DNA of 64,000 bases, from NCBI RefSeq assembly GCF_000143415.4, contig NW_003314272.1, positions 1,265,518 through 1,329,517 on the forward strand, read 5' to 3'. The DNA comes from Selaginella moellendorffii. Its lineage: Eukaryota > Streptophyta > Lycopodiopsida > Selaginellales > Selaginellaceae. Shown here in pieces: positions 34,869 to 46,258 of the stretch. Position 1 is the stretch's first letter, and each line of letters begins with the position of its first letter. Made by a program: the position numbers and the translations under genes. Under the pieces are notes generated by a model that searched no databases, was not told the DNA's origin, and was given only the letters and a program-made list of their open reading frames with translations.

Positions 34869-37258
34869 ATGGTGACTAAACTCGTGAAAGCAAAACAGGT
34901 AGGCTCCTCCTCTCTCGTCTTCTGCTATTGATTATCATGGGCTCTAAGTTCCTGCAGAAGCGCATGAAGGAAAGCCCGTATTACATCGGGCACAACACTA
35001 CGACCAAACGCGCAGAGATCTCTCCCTATTCGGTGGATGTGGAGGATATCTATGAGACCCTCTACGTAAAGCAGAATGGAGGAGGAACAGCTGATCACTC
35101 GCCATACATCGCCACCCATGAGGAGGGAGAAAACATCCCCGACTTCATCCACATCAACCTGGAGAATGAAACTCCATCTCTACCCAAGCTGAGCAGGCAA
35201 TACAGCACGAAGCAGCACTCGATCACGAATGCCTCGCAGGCTGCTAGTGACACTTTCGAGCGAGGGGGAGAAATCCAGTCACGCTTCGAGCTCAGCATCG
35301 ATCAGGCCGACGCCTCAAACTCTTCGTCCACCATCGGCAAAGCTCCACCAGTCTCGTCCGAGAGCTTTGAGGCTGTGTTTAGGCCGAGGAACAACGTCAA
35401 CCGGCTGCTCACGAGCTGTGCCATGAGCAGCACCCGGAATGCTCTCACCGTCTCGGGTGTGGCCGCGGCTTTCTACAACGGGGGATGGCTCCCTCCAGCT
35501 CCAGCACCCGATCATAACGTTCTTGGGATCAACGAGTTTATCGCCGAGGTGAGAGGCGAGATTGAGTCCGGATTGCCAGGACGCTCCTTGACTGTCGTCC
35601 TCGGCAGCTATTTCCCAGGTGATGATTACACTTACGAGCTGGTTTTCTCTGTAGCTCTTCTTTGTGGTTGTTTATCAGACCTGGATTCTGTGGTTTCAAC
35701 GATTGCTTACGCTTACTTCCTTCACACCAAGCGAGAATCACAAAACCACTGCATTGTACCCGTCGTCAACATGAAGAGGAGTGATCTCCAAATCCACACG
35801 GAAATAGATTGGCTGTTTAAGGCAGTGCAGCTCGATGTAGAGTCTCTTGTTTTCTCGGATGAGGTGTGTTGTTGCCATCCATTTTGTTTTTCTTGCTTTT
35901 TTATTCTTTTGTGTTGTCAGATTAGCTTAACGTATTATCATCGATTTGGTAATCTCAGGCTTGTCTTAGTGGATCATAAGAAGCTCGAACCCGTCCACGA
36001 GGTACGTAATTTCAAAATATTTTATGTTTTGGATTTCAAGTTTGTCGCGCAGAGCTTAGGTGATGTGATCGTTGAAACGCTTGAACACAGCATGGTACTT
36101 TAGATAATTAACTGTACTACGAAACTAATATTCTTCTCACTTTTACTTTCAGACTGAAAAGAAGATCCTACAGGTGCTACTGGCTTGGTCTTTGTTTTTA
36201 TTACAAAATGATTTTGTGATTTTTCTCTTTTCTATCATATGAAAGGTTGGCTCGTGCTGCACTTTGGTCGCGGAGAAATTCGCCTCCGAGGCTCCCAAGC
36301 TTTTACAAGGAAGAGGCTTGAGTCGACTTTTGGTAATCAGCTATAAATCCATGTCCGAGCTCTGTCTGATGGAAAAATGTGTGTAGCTCGCTGGAATTTT
36401 GATCGACACTTGCAACCTTGACTTGTCCATTGGCCAGTGCTCAAGCAGAGACGTCGCCATGGCAACTCTGCTCTTGAATGGGGCGGGACGCTATGGTCGC
36501 AATGGTTTCTTCAAAATGCGTAAGTATGCTTTACTTCCGTGCTCCTCCTCTCATGATGTTTCATTTCGTCTCGTCAGTCCGGAAGAGAGTATCAGACTTG
36601 TCCGTGTTGAGCCCCAGGGAGATTCTCAACAAACAGATCGAAGTCTGGACTTCGGCAGCAGGTTTGCATATGTTTGTCTATGTACTTGTTTGATCGGTTT
36701 CAATTCGTTCATGGCCTGCAGGTAGCTCGGGAAGAATAGCAAGGATCGGGATGTGCGCCATGGGCATTGCTTTGAGCAGGTTCCTCACTGTTGAAACGGG
36801 AGTTTCCGACGAGCTCGTCCACCTCCAAAGTAATTTTTTCGGTTCTTGTTCTTTTGGTTTCAAGGATGACATGAAAACGTTCAACAGGATCCAAAAAACT
36901 TGACATCTTGCTGGTTCTTACGAGCTACTATGACAAATCCGACAAGTTTAAGGTGCTGCTCTTCTTTTTTTTTTTTTTTTGCAAGTATAAATAATCTCCT
37001 TGTGACCAGCGCGAGCTTCTCATAGCCACTGAGGGCGAAGGACTGCTCCAAACACTAGTCGAATCTTACAACACCGCAGCACTGCAGCTCCACCCGATGG
37101 ATATCATAGGCAGGAAGAAAAAAATCTTTATTTTTTTGCTCTAACACTTCTGTCATGAAGGATTGGGGCCATACACAAAGGCGTTTTCGCAAGGAAATAT
37201 CACCATTTCTGGAGCTCAAGTTCGTCACATCACTAAAGGCCTTTTCAGCAGTTGCTGA
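34869..37258 (+). CDS. PRUNE-like DHH-superfamily phosphoesterase with long N-terminal extension
   Basis: Thirteen exons join to 564 residues: 34869-34898, 34958-35618, 35679-35863, 35921-36001, 36053-36094, 36153-36173, 36246-36332, 36387-36519, 36578-36661, 36722-36829, 36888-36952, 37010-37109, 37161-37258. Residues 230-560 match PRUNE exopolyphosphatases: D-L-D-S-V-V-S, V-V-N-M-K-R-S-D, the signature V-D-H-K-K (D310, H311), I-D-T-C-N-L-D, and a DHHA2 C-terminal domain. These are Mn/Mg-dependent short-chain polyphosphate or cyclic-nucleotide hydrolases. Residues 1-220 are a polar extension of unknown role. The intron after 37109 has a GC donor. The stop overlaps the 3' end of the convergent PPR gene. 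Confidence 0.85.
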
Positions 37259-39347
37259 GTTGAGTTTTTTGTGGATTCTTTCTAAAAGCTGATAAAGTTT
37301 CACTGAAATGAGATATGCATTTTTCCTTGTCGGCATCCATGTGCACAGGCTTCGCAAGCATCACGAGCGCAGCCGGGTTGCCAGGACTGAGCTTGAGAAT
37401 CTCTTTTGCTGCTCTGTTTATCTGAGAAGAATCGGTAGAGCTCCTGAGCAGGGACATCCAGTCGAGCGCATCAGCCTCGTAAGGCATGCTCCACACGAGC
37501 TCCTCGGCCTCACGAAAGTATTTCGCTCGGGAAAGCAAGTCCACCATGCACGAGTAGTGCTGCTTGCTGGCTTCGAGGCCGTAGTCGAAGCTCATGGACG
37601 CAAAAAAAGACTTTCCAGAGTAGAGCTTGCCATCGTGACTACACGCAATGAGCACGGACGCAAAGCACGCGTCGTTGGGAGTATTCACCAAGTTGATCGA
37701 GCAAAAAATCCGCGGAGCTTCGCCCCAGCGGCCACTATGGCAGTAGGCCGCGAGGAGAGATCCCCACGACACAACGTCGCCGCTCTCTGGCTTGCGATGG
37801 AACAGTCGACGAGCACTCGCGAGGTAGCCGAGCTGAGCGTAGGCCGCGAGCATCACGTTCCAGCACACAGTGTCTCGCTGGGGAATCACGTCGAAAACTT
37901 CTCTTGCCTCTCGGATCTGCCCGCTTCGAATGTAAGCCACGAGCAAGCAAGTCCACGAGACGCTGTTTGGCTGCTCGCCACCGGGTATGGAATCCAGAAC
38001 TCTCTTCGAATCGCGGGCATGGCCTTTGTTAGAGTACGCGGACAGAAGAGCTGTCCAGGAAACCAAGCTCCGCTCCGGCATCTCGGTGAAGGCCTTTCTA
38101 GCCTCCTCGATATGCCCTCTCCGGGCATACGCATCCAGCCTCGTGTTCCAGGTGACGAGGTCTCGCTCCGGCATCGCCGAGAACATGGCTTCCACGGCTT
38201 CCATCTCCACGTTTTCGCAGCGAGCAAGCGCCGTGACCATGGAGTTCCAGGACACAATGTTCCTCTGTGGCATTCGCCGGAACACGGCTCTTGCTTTCTC
38301 GATATGCCCGATGTGGGCATATCCACTCAGCAAGGAGTTCCAGGACACGAGATTACGCTCTATCATCTCATCAAATGTGAGCTCTAGAGCCTCAATGATT
38401 CCAGCCCGTGCATAGAGCGCTAGCATGCAATTGCCAGAGACTAGATCGTGGAAGGGCATTCGAGTGCTAAAGAAAATCTCAGCTTTGTGGCGGTGCGCGC
38501 TTTGGGAGTACGCTGCCAGCATAGAGTTCCAAGAGACGATGTCGCGCTCCTCCATTTCAGCGAATACACGAGCCGCCTTCTCGACTTCCCGTGCCTGAAC
38601 AAATGCCGCAAGCAAAGAGTTCCACGAAACCAAATCCCTCTCTGGCATCATCGTATAAAAAATTATCACTGCTTGATCTATGCCTTTCGAGGAATACGCG
38701 GATAGAAGGCAATTCCACGAGAACATATTCCTTTCTGGCATTGTATCAAACACCTCCTTGGCCTCTTCCAAATGTCCAGACTGGGCAAGTGCCGAGACTA
38801 ATAACGTTCCAGACACTAAGTCCCTTGATGGCATTTCGTCGTAGATTCTTTTGGCATCTAGAATCATCTTGCTTCCACAGTAAGCAGCTAGCATTGACGT
38901 CCATGAGACCATGTCCCTCATGGGCATCTCGTCAAATATTTTCTTTGCAGATTCAATGTGGCCGTTCTGGGCATAAGCAGAGAGCAGTGATGTCCACGAC
39001 ACCAAGTCATGCTCCGGACTTTGGACAAAAACCCTCCAAGCATCGACCAGTTGCCCATTCTTGAGGTAAGCATCCAGCATCAAGTACCAGGAGAAAGCAT
39101 CTTTGGAATCGATGGAATCAAAAACTTGTCGTGCTAGAGCAGGACTTCCAACACGTCCGTACATGCGAATGAGCTTGTTGTGGATCCGAACGTCCACCGC
39201 AGTGTGGGTTTTGCCAAGAGTGTGGCTACTGATGTACTGGTGGATGTTCCTGGCATCCTCTAACCCATTGCAAGAATCGATGAGCTTGAAACACTCGTTC
39301 CTATTGAAGTTGCCACCCTTGATGAGCTCCACACAAGTTCTACACAT
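37245..39347 (-). CDS. PPR protein (S-type repeats, E-like tail), copy 3
   Basis: One frame encodes 700 residues with about 17 tandem S-type pentatricopeptide repeats (core M-P-x-R-D-L-V-S-W-N-S-L-L-A-A-Y). A leader with N-H-K-L-I-R-M-Y-G-R-like classic PPR sequence comes first. The tail has A-C-S-H-D-G-K, C-M-V-D-L-L-S-R-A-K and M-P-Y-E-A-D-A, typical of the region before the E domain. There is no DYW domain. It is expected to bind organellar RNA. The first 57 coding bases (39291-39347) belong to the segment duplicated at 52.96 kb. Confidence 0.88.
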   Translation of the reverse strand: MCRTCVELIKGGNFNRNECFKLIDSCNGLEDARNIHQYISSHTLGKTHTAVDVRIHNKLIRMYGRVGSPALARQVFDSIDSKDAFSWYLMLDAYLKNGQLVDAWRVFVQSPEHDLVSWTSLLSAYAQNGHIESAKKIFDEMPMRDMVSWTSMLAAYCGSKMILDAKRIYDEMPSRDLVSGTLLVSALAQSGHLEEAKEVFDTMPERNMFSWNCLLSAYSSKGIDQAVIIFYTMMPERDLVSWNSLLAAFVQAREVEKAARVFAEMEERDIVSWNSMLAAYSQSAHRHKAEIFFSTRMPFHDLVSGNCMLALYARAGIIEALELTFDEMIERNLVSWNSLLSGYAHIGHIEKARAVFRRMPQRNIVSWNSMVTALARCENVEMEAVEAMFSAMPERDLVTWNTRLDAYARRGHIEEARKAFTEMPERSLVSWTALLSAYSNKGHARDSKRVLDSIPGGEQPNSVSWTCLLVAYIRSGQIREAREVFDVIPQRDTVCWNVMLAAYAQLGYLASARRLFHRKPESGDVVSWGSLLAAYCHSGRWGEAPRIFCSINLVNTPNDACFASVLIACSHDGKLYSGKSFFASMSFDYGLEASKQHYSCMVDLLSRAKYFREAEELVWSMPYEADALDWMSLLRSSTDSSQINRAAKEILKLSPGNPAALVMLAKPVHMDADKEKCISHFSETLSAFRKNPQKTQLSNC

Positions 39348-39405
39348 TAGAAAACTTGAAAGCTTTATTTCGGTTTGTGGATCTTAGCATGCTTCATCGC
39401 AAGAT

Positions 39406-40412
39406 CTACAGAACAATCCAAATTCCATGACCAGACTCGCCATCATTCACTCCATAACGAGAACTAATGAAGTGGACCTTGAGGTTGTTTGGAACGCACA
39501 GCTTGAGGATCTCAAGGTAGCTCACAAGCTCGGCATTGCCAGAAGCCACAGCGTTTCTCATCACAACGTCGTAGTAATGCGTCACCTCGCGTTCCTTCTC
39601 CTGGATCATCGCACAGGTTCTGTCCACCGATTCCTGGAGCGTGTTGATGCTGGGAATCCAAGAGCAACTGCAAGGACGCGATGCTTCTCAGTGGCTTTTT
39701 GGCGCGCAGCTCCGCGGGAAAGGAGATAACGTCGTTGACAAGGAGGACGTGGTCGTTGATGGCATTCTGGAGCGCCAGGTAGTCCCGCGACTCCAAATCG
39801 CTGTCTGGGAGCGCAATCTCCAGCGACATCTCGATGAATGGGAAGCAGGGGAGGAGGAAGCAATCGAGCCTCCTGCGGGCTCGACCGTCAACGCCGATTG
39901 TGCTAGAGAAAGGACGCTCCGGTCCATGGAGGCAGCGTAGGGCCTCCATCTGCGCGACCACACCCGGGGAGCCATGGATGATCGCAGGCGCGGAATGAGG
40001 TCCGCGCAGAACTCGAGCGATGGATGGACTGGATCGCGATGTGGGTGCGCCCCGTGGAGGATGCCCTGGAAAGTCTCCAGGAACTCCTCCCGGGGGGCGC
40101 CGCTGGGGGACTCGTCCTCGAGGAGATCATCCAGCATGATCGCGTTCCAAACCACGCGAACTCGGTGGATCCGCACGGCACGAGCATGCTCATGTAGAGC
40201 GGGATTCGCATGCGCTCCAGGGAGAGCTTTTGGGCATCGCTCATGCTGGGATTGATGAATGGGAATGCCCACTCGTTCGCGAGCTTGGCAACGAGCTTGT
40301 GGTCGGGATGCCAGGCGCTGGAGGGGATGGAGCAGCGAATGGGCCGTAAATAGAACCTCTTTAGCCCCAGGAGGTGTTCCATGGCGGGAATCTTCTCCAC
40401 GGCAAGTGCCAT
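39406..40412 (-). pseudogene. Microbial-terpene-synthase-like pseudogene (MTPSL copy 1)
   Basis: This is a broken copy of the intact gene at 53067-54107. Compared with that gene, I see losses around 40158 (the metal-binding region and upstream), 39958 and 39876, plus a one-base insertion near 39657. Together they put the product into several frames, so no full protein can be made. The L-L-E-D remains of the metal site and the N-D-V-I-S-F-P-A-E motif are still readable in separate frames. It keeps the head-to-head position with the P450 at 40663 and a TATA-like box on its side. Confidence 0.88.
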
Positions 40413-40662
40413 GACCATTAGGAAGTTCGTGGAGGGCATTTTATAGTCGCCATATGGCAGAGTTTTGTGGGGTGATATCGAATGCTTGAAAATGCTATCG
40501 CAGTGGCTCGATTGTCATTGTACATCCCAGACGAAACATGGGGCGGCGGGACTATTGAAAGAAAAGTTTCATGCTCGTGTTTTCTCACCCCTCGTTGAAA
40601 AAACCGATCGATCCATTGTATTTAAGAAGGTGGCAGTCCAGTGTTACTAGCAGAAAAGAGAG
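40413..40662. promoter_or_regulatory. Divergent promoter region, copy 1
   Basis: This 250-base gap lies between the starts of the MTPSL relic and the P450. TATTTAAG at about 40619-40626 sits about 40 bases before the P450 start. A TATAAAA-type box facing the other way lies near 40439-40445. Both are kept in copy 2. Confidence 0.6.
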
Positions 40663-42225
40663 ATGGATCTCACACTTAGTGTCGTTGTAAGCTCTCTCCT
40701 CCTCCTTTTTATCCTGGCCGTCGTGATAATCAGCTACAAGACTTCTCCACCAGGGCCATGGGGATTGCCCTTGATTGGCCACCTCCACTTGCTAGCGAGA
40801 ATGCCCCTCCACCGAGCGCTGCAATCCATGTCACAAAAGCACGGCCCCATTGTGTCCTTGAGCCTGGGAATGAGGCCAGCGATCCTAATATCAGCGCCAG
40901 CTCTGGCAAGAGAGCTCTTCACCTCGCAGGATGTGAATTTTCCATCCAAGCCATATACGAGTGTCTCAGAGCACATAGGCTACAACTTTAGAAGCATCGG
41001 GACTGCCCCTTATGGCGAGTACTACAGCAGCATCCGGAAGCTGTGCCTGACGGAGCTCTTCACCGCCAGGAATATCGATTCGTTTTCATGGATTCGAAGA
41101 GAAGAGCTCTCGCATCTATTGAGTGCAATTCTCAGCAGGGCCAGCCATGGGCAGGCGCTGGATTTGAGGAAGACCCTGTCGGTGTTCACATTCAACAGCA
41201 TAACCGGCGCCCTCATGAGCAAACGGTACCTCAGCCACGATACCGGTGCGGCTAGCTCAAAGGAGGCCATGGAGTTCAAGAATTGGTTAATCGAAGTGTT
41301 GCAGCTTGTTATGGAGCCCTCTTTGAGCAACTTCGTGCCTTGGTACTTGAGATGGCTTGACTGGAAGACTCCTGGATTGAGACGCCTTCATGCAAAGCTG
41401 GATAAGTTCTTGCAAATGGTTGTGGAAGAACACAAGAAGAGCACCCGAGAGCAGAAGGACTTCCTTGACATCCTGCTCAAGGCTTTCGGAGAGGAGGAAG
41501 CTTATGCAAAAGCTAATCTGTTGGTACGTGCGTGAGGATGAAGAACAAGATAGTGCTTCTGACATTCATATTCTTTCTTTCAGGACTTGATGGTGGCAGG
41601 AACTGAAACTTCCGTCACTGGGACCGAGTGGCTTATGGCAGCAGTGATCCAGGAGCCCCGGATCCTGAAAAAAGCCCAGCAAGAGCTTCACGATGCCGTG
41701 GGCAACAGGCGGATGGTGCAAGAATCAGACCTCTCCAAGCTCGGCTACCTCGACGCCATCATCAAGGAGTCACTCAGGCGCTACCCAATAGTCCCGATCT
41801 ACATCCGCGAGTGCCAAGGCCAAGCGTCAAAACTCGGGGGCTACGACGTCCCAAAAGGAACCATCGTGATCGTCAACTCGTGGGCGCTGGGAATGGACCC
41901 CGTGGTGTGGGAGAATCCCACACAATTCTTGCCGGAACGCTTCCTCGCGAGCTCCATCGACATCAAAGGCCAGGACTTTGAACTCCTTCCATTTGGATCT
42001 GGGCGGAGGAGATGCCCAGGGATGCCCTTGGGCCTAAGAACCATGAAGCTGCTCGTGGCAAATCTCATACATGGCTTTGACTGGAGTGTGGAGCCTGGGA
42101 AGATCCAATCCATGGAGGATTGCTTCAAATCTACTTGCATCATGAAGCATCCACTGCGGCCAGTGGTTACTCCAAGGCTGCACAAAGATGCCTACACTAC
42201 CCAAATACATGATTTCTTCATATGA
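40663..42225 (+). CDS. Cytochrome P450, CYP71-clan (copy 1, intact)
   Basis: Two exons (40663-41523, 41584-42225) join to 500 residues, a normal length. The N-terminus is a membrane anchor (L-S-V-V-V-S-S-L-L-L-L-F-I-L-A-V-V) followed by the proline hinge P-P-G-P-W-G-L-P. The I-helix A-G-T-E-T-S, the E-S-L-R motif, P-E-R-F and the haem loop F-G-S-G-R-R-R-C-P-G are all intact. It is an endoplasmic-reticulum monooxygenase of the A-type/CYP71 clan, which oxidises specialised metabolites. Its pairing with a terpene synthase suggests a terpenoid substrate; this is inference. Confidence 0.92.
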
Positions 42226-42620
42226 TAAATTTTAATTTAGCTTTTTGCGAGATCCAAATGTACAATTACAAAATTATATACTAATATTAGTGTAGTGGAA
42301 TTTTGGTAATTAATATTAACGTAGTGGAATTTTAGTACCTGTCGGATTGATTTCAATTTAAACCATTCACTTGAGCTAGGGTTTTTGGATTAATTAATAT
42401 ATACATTTTTTATATTCCCTTTTTCATATCCCTAAGGAGTGTTTGGATTTGGGATTTTGGTTTAGATTTAACTTTAGTATCATCTAGATCTAATTTTTTC
42501 CATTTCCTTTCTTTTATTTATTTCTTTTAAAATTTTGGTTTAGATTTAACTTTTCCATTGTTTAGATCTCCTTTTCCTTTTAGTTTTTTTCACTTCTCTT
42601 CTTTTACTCTTTCTTTTTTA

Positions 42621-42832
42621 TTCATCTTCATAGTAGAGCAGTAGTTTTCTTCTCTTTTGACTCTGGAGCAATATTCATCTTCATAGTAGAGTAGTAGTTT
42701 TCTTCTCTTTTGACTCTGGAGCAATATTCATCTTCATAGTAGAGCAGTAGTTTTCTTCTCTTTTGACTCTGGAGCAATATTCATCTTCATAGTAAAGTAG
42801 TAGTTTTCTTCTCTTTTGACTCTAGAGCAACA
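42621..42832 (+). repeat. 53-bp tandem repeat, four units, in the gypsy leader
   Basis: Four units of 53 bases begin at 42621, 42674, 42727 and 42780, each starting TTCATCTTCATAGTA. They differ by only a few bases and lie between the left LTR and gag of element 1. Confidence 0.92.
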
Positions 42833-45363
42833 TTTGATGCAATTGCTTGATGCTATATGATTGCAATTGAACAACCAAACTTAGTTGATGGCGGCATTCA
42901 TGGCATGTGGTACAACTCCTCCTACTCTTGATGCTAATCCTCACGTTCGGCTGGAGTTCTTTTATGGGAATCCTAGAGATGATGTGTACCATTGGTTCGA
43001 TCATTTCACGATGATTGCTATATATCATTCTTGGGATGATGCTCGACGTTTGCATGAATTTCCCATGTGTCTCCAAGGGATGGTGTTGGAATGGTACAAT
43101 GGTTTGAGTGCAGCCACTCGTAGGGATTGGAGTGTTCTCCCAAACATCTTCAAACGCGTTTACAAATATGCTGATGATTGTGATGATGCCTTCTAACAAT
43201 TGCATCGTTTTTGTCAAAGGCCATCTGAGTCTATAATGCAATTTGGTGTTAGTTTCTGAAGCCTCTTGCTTCATGCAGAGTTAAATATGTTGAAGCGGAT
43301 CAAGTTGGGAATGTTATAGCTAACACTTCATCAAGATCTTGTTGAACTTGTGCATGCATTTGCTCCAACCACCCTTGATAATGCTCTTCGCTTGGCACAA
43401 TGTTATAAAATATCGCCTTTTCCACTTCTCGTTGCATGTCCTTTAGCTCCACTTTCTGTGGGCAATGGTCCTATTTCAATGAAAGTTGATGTTGCTGCTG
43501 CTCGAGTCCAAAGACAAGTGCGAGGATGTGGTCGTAGTTATGATGTTCATTGCTAAGTGTGTGATGAAGTTAGTCACACTGTAGTGTATATGATCATGGG
43601 ATGAGATTTGGATATACTGTCACCGTGGATCCTTGGAACCTTAGGGGATAAATAGGGATAAAATAGCCACTAAGGGCTCTCTCATCAAGCAATTGCCCCA
43701 GTTAGCTTAAGAGGAGAAAGATAAGGTGTGCTACATGTGGTATTAGAACAAATGGCACGGAAGGATTGGTACATTCAGTGCGGAAATGGAGGTGTTGGTT
43801 CCTCTTGGCTTTGGTTCCTTTTAGCTCAATGGGGGTTGTTATTCAATAGTCAATAAGGACATTGACATCTCTGAAGGGGGGGTGAGTGTAGCACATATGA
43901 TCATGGGATGAGATTTGGATATACTGTCACCGTGGACCTTTGAAACCTTAAAGGATAAATAAGGATAAAATAACCACTAAGGGCTCTCTCATCAAGCAAT
44001 TGCCCCTTTTCCAATTGGCTTAAGGGAGAGAGATAAAGTGCATTACACACATTTATCGACGTTGTTAGTGTTTTTCAAATTGGCAACCTCCATTTCTTGG
44101 ATGGAGAATTTGGCATCAATAATGTTTTGTTAGTGTTATTACAGTGGAAGGTTTGGACACCAAGATGCATCCGGGAAACGAGGAATCACCCAAGTAATGG
44201 AGGAACCTTGCACGAATAAGTTAGTGACCCCTCCATCTTTCTTGCAAGAGTATTATCAAGGGGTTCACTTAGCACCAGTTCATCTAGTGTTTACTTTCCA
44301 AGTTCGTTTTTATAATAAAAGGTCTTCTATTATTCTCTCCGTGTTAGTTGATACAGGTTTGAATTTATCTTTTATTGTTTGACCTGTTGCCACATATTGC
44401 CATCTACATTTGCATTGTGTGGCAGAGCCAGTTTTCATTCTTTATGGCAACGGCTGTACACATACATGTGCACTGGATGAGGTGGACCTAGTTGTGGGTA
44501 TAGGCAATCTTAAGCTTGAGTTGCAGTCATTGTGGGTGGTGCCAAGTCAAACTTTTGACTTCATCCTTGGTATGGATTGATTGCAACATAATTATGCCAA
44601 ATGTGACTTTGAGGCTTCTCCCCCTTGTCTCATACTTCCTTATATTTCATCCATTCCTTTCACTTCCATACCTTTTCGTCCCTTTGCTTATACCTCTACT
44701 TCAATTACTTTTGTTTCCTTATTACTTCCTCCTATGTTTCCGTGTTGTTCCACTTTTCCCTTTTCCGATCCCTTTGATAATCTTTGTATTGTAGCGGTTG
44801 ACTAGTTCATGAAAGAGTATGGCGATCTCTTTGATTTGAGGTATTGTCTGGGGCCAAGATTGCCACATGTCATCCAATTCTAACCAGGGATGCTTGTCTA
44901 ATCAAAGTTCATGTTTGTTATTAGTCACTCAAAGAGATCAAGATTTTACATGCAAACATCAAAAAGATGTTGAAAAAGGGTATTATTCTAAAGTTGTGGA
45001 GTCCTTAGGCATGTGAATCTCATCTGGTGATAATGCTTGAAGGGAGTATTCATTTCTGCATCAATTATTATCCATTAAATGAAGTGACGATCCCGAATGT
45101 GTACCCTCTTCCTCACACTGTTGATCTTTTGGATCGTCTGGGGAGAAGTCATTGGTTCACCAAGCTAGATCTTGCTTTTATGTATTGGCAAGTACCGATG
45201 GCCGAAAAAGATATTCCTAAGACTGCTTTTTGTACATTTTTTAGTTTGTATAAATTCTTGGTGATGCTGTTTGGTTTGTAAAATGCCCTAGCAACTTTCC
45301 AGCGGATGATGGATGAGGTTCTTTGTGATATGCTAGAGGTAACTGCTAACTTCATTAATGATA

Positions 45364-45640
45364 TGTAAGCAACCAAAGGGAACGACTTGAGAGATGATCC
45401 ATGGGGTTCAAATATAGAGGGAAAGGGCCCATGAACAAGAGTGCACCCCCTTTTCCAATCGGTTAAGGGTCTTGGGATAGTTGGGGTTAAGCGTCCTTGG
45501 GTTTGAATAGTACTGGGCTGGGTGACCTCCCGGGAAGTCCAAATTCAAGAGCTTACATGATATCTTGATCCACTCGGAGGGGACATGGGAGGAACACATC
45601 CCATGATGTTTGTAAAGTGTTAGATTGGCTATGGGACGTT
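45364..45640 (+). mobile_element. 5S-rRNA-like insertion, probable Cassandra-type (TRIM) solo LTR
   Basis: The insertion splits the reverse transcriptase of element 1. It begins TGTAAGCAACC. At 45485-45540 it matches the 3' half of plant 5S rRNA as I know it: GTTAAGCG, CTTGGG, TAGTACT, GGGTGACCTCC and GGGAAGTCC in the right order and spacing, which includes the RNA polymerase III internal promoter. 5S-bearing LTRs are the hallmark of Cassandra terminal-repeat retrotransposons in miniature. No second LTR was seen, so it would be a solo LTR. A 5S-derived SINE is the alternative. Ends are approximate. Confidence 0.65.
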
Positions 45641-45984
45641 GGTTTAATACTGAAGAGGTTGAAGTGTGTGTTTGGGTCCAAAGACATGACTTATCTTGGG
45701 TATTATATTTCTCATGGGTTTGCAAGTTGATCCTGACAAGCTTGTGGTGTGAGACACAAATCCCTTAGCCCCAAAGTGGAGCCAAAAGGGTGCCATGTGG
45801 TAGTGGCCGAAGCAAAAGCCAAACAAGCATAATACATTTGGACTAAAAGCTTCGACTTGAAAAGTCGAGAGTAGGAGTGGAACTCCCAATGAAGGGCTCG
45901 AGGAACGAGTTCGAAGCAAGCAATAAGTGAATCTCTAGAAAAGGGACACAAAAGGACCAATATATAACATATAGAAGTGTCAAG

Positions 45985-46258
45985 ATGGACCCGAGAGGGA
46001 ATCCAAGGAGTTTGAGATGGACCCGAGAGGGAATCCAAGGAGTTCGAGATGGACCCGAGATGGAGTCCAAGATGGAGTCTAAGATGGAGTCCAAGATGGA
46101 TCTGAGATGGATCCAAGATGGAGTCTGAGATGGAGTTTGAGATGGAACCGAGACTGAGACTGAGACCGAGACCGAGATCGAGACTGAGTTTGAGACTGAG
46201 ACCAAGACTGAGTCTGAGACCGAGACAGAGACCGAGTCCGAGTCCGAGTTTGAGTGCA
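45985..46258 (+). repeat. GA-rich degenerate tandem repeats
   Basis: Units of GAGATGGACCCGAGA / GGAATCCAAGGAG type pass into hexamer repeats of GAGACT/GAGACC up to about 46255. Long open frames here on either strand are artefacts of the repeat. Confidence 0.85.

Larger units (their letters stand above)
39291..42235. repeat. Segmental duplication, copy 1 (MTPSL-P450 unit)
   Basis: From the 5' end of the PPR gene through the terpene synthase relic and the P450, this segment is nearly identical by eye to 52956-55990, same orientation, differing by point changes and several small indels. Confidence 0.92.

Noticed and set aside
45027-45281. Possibly active reverse transcriptase
   Set aside because: The frame is interrupted on both sides by stops and a 5S-like insertion, so it is a relic.
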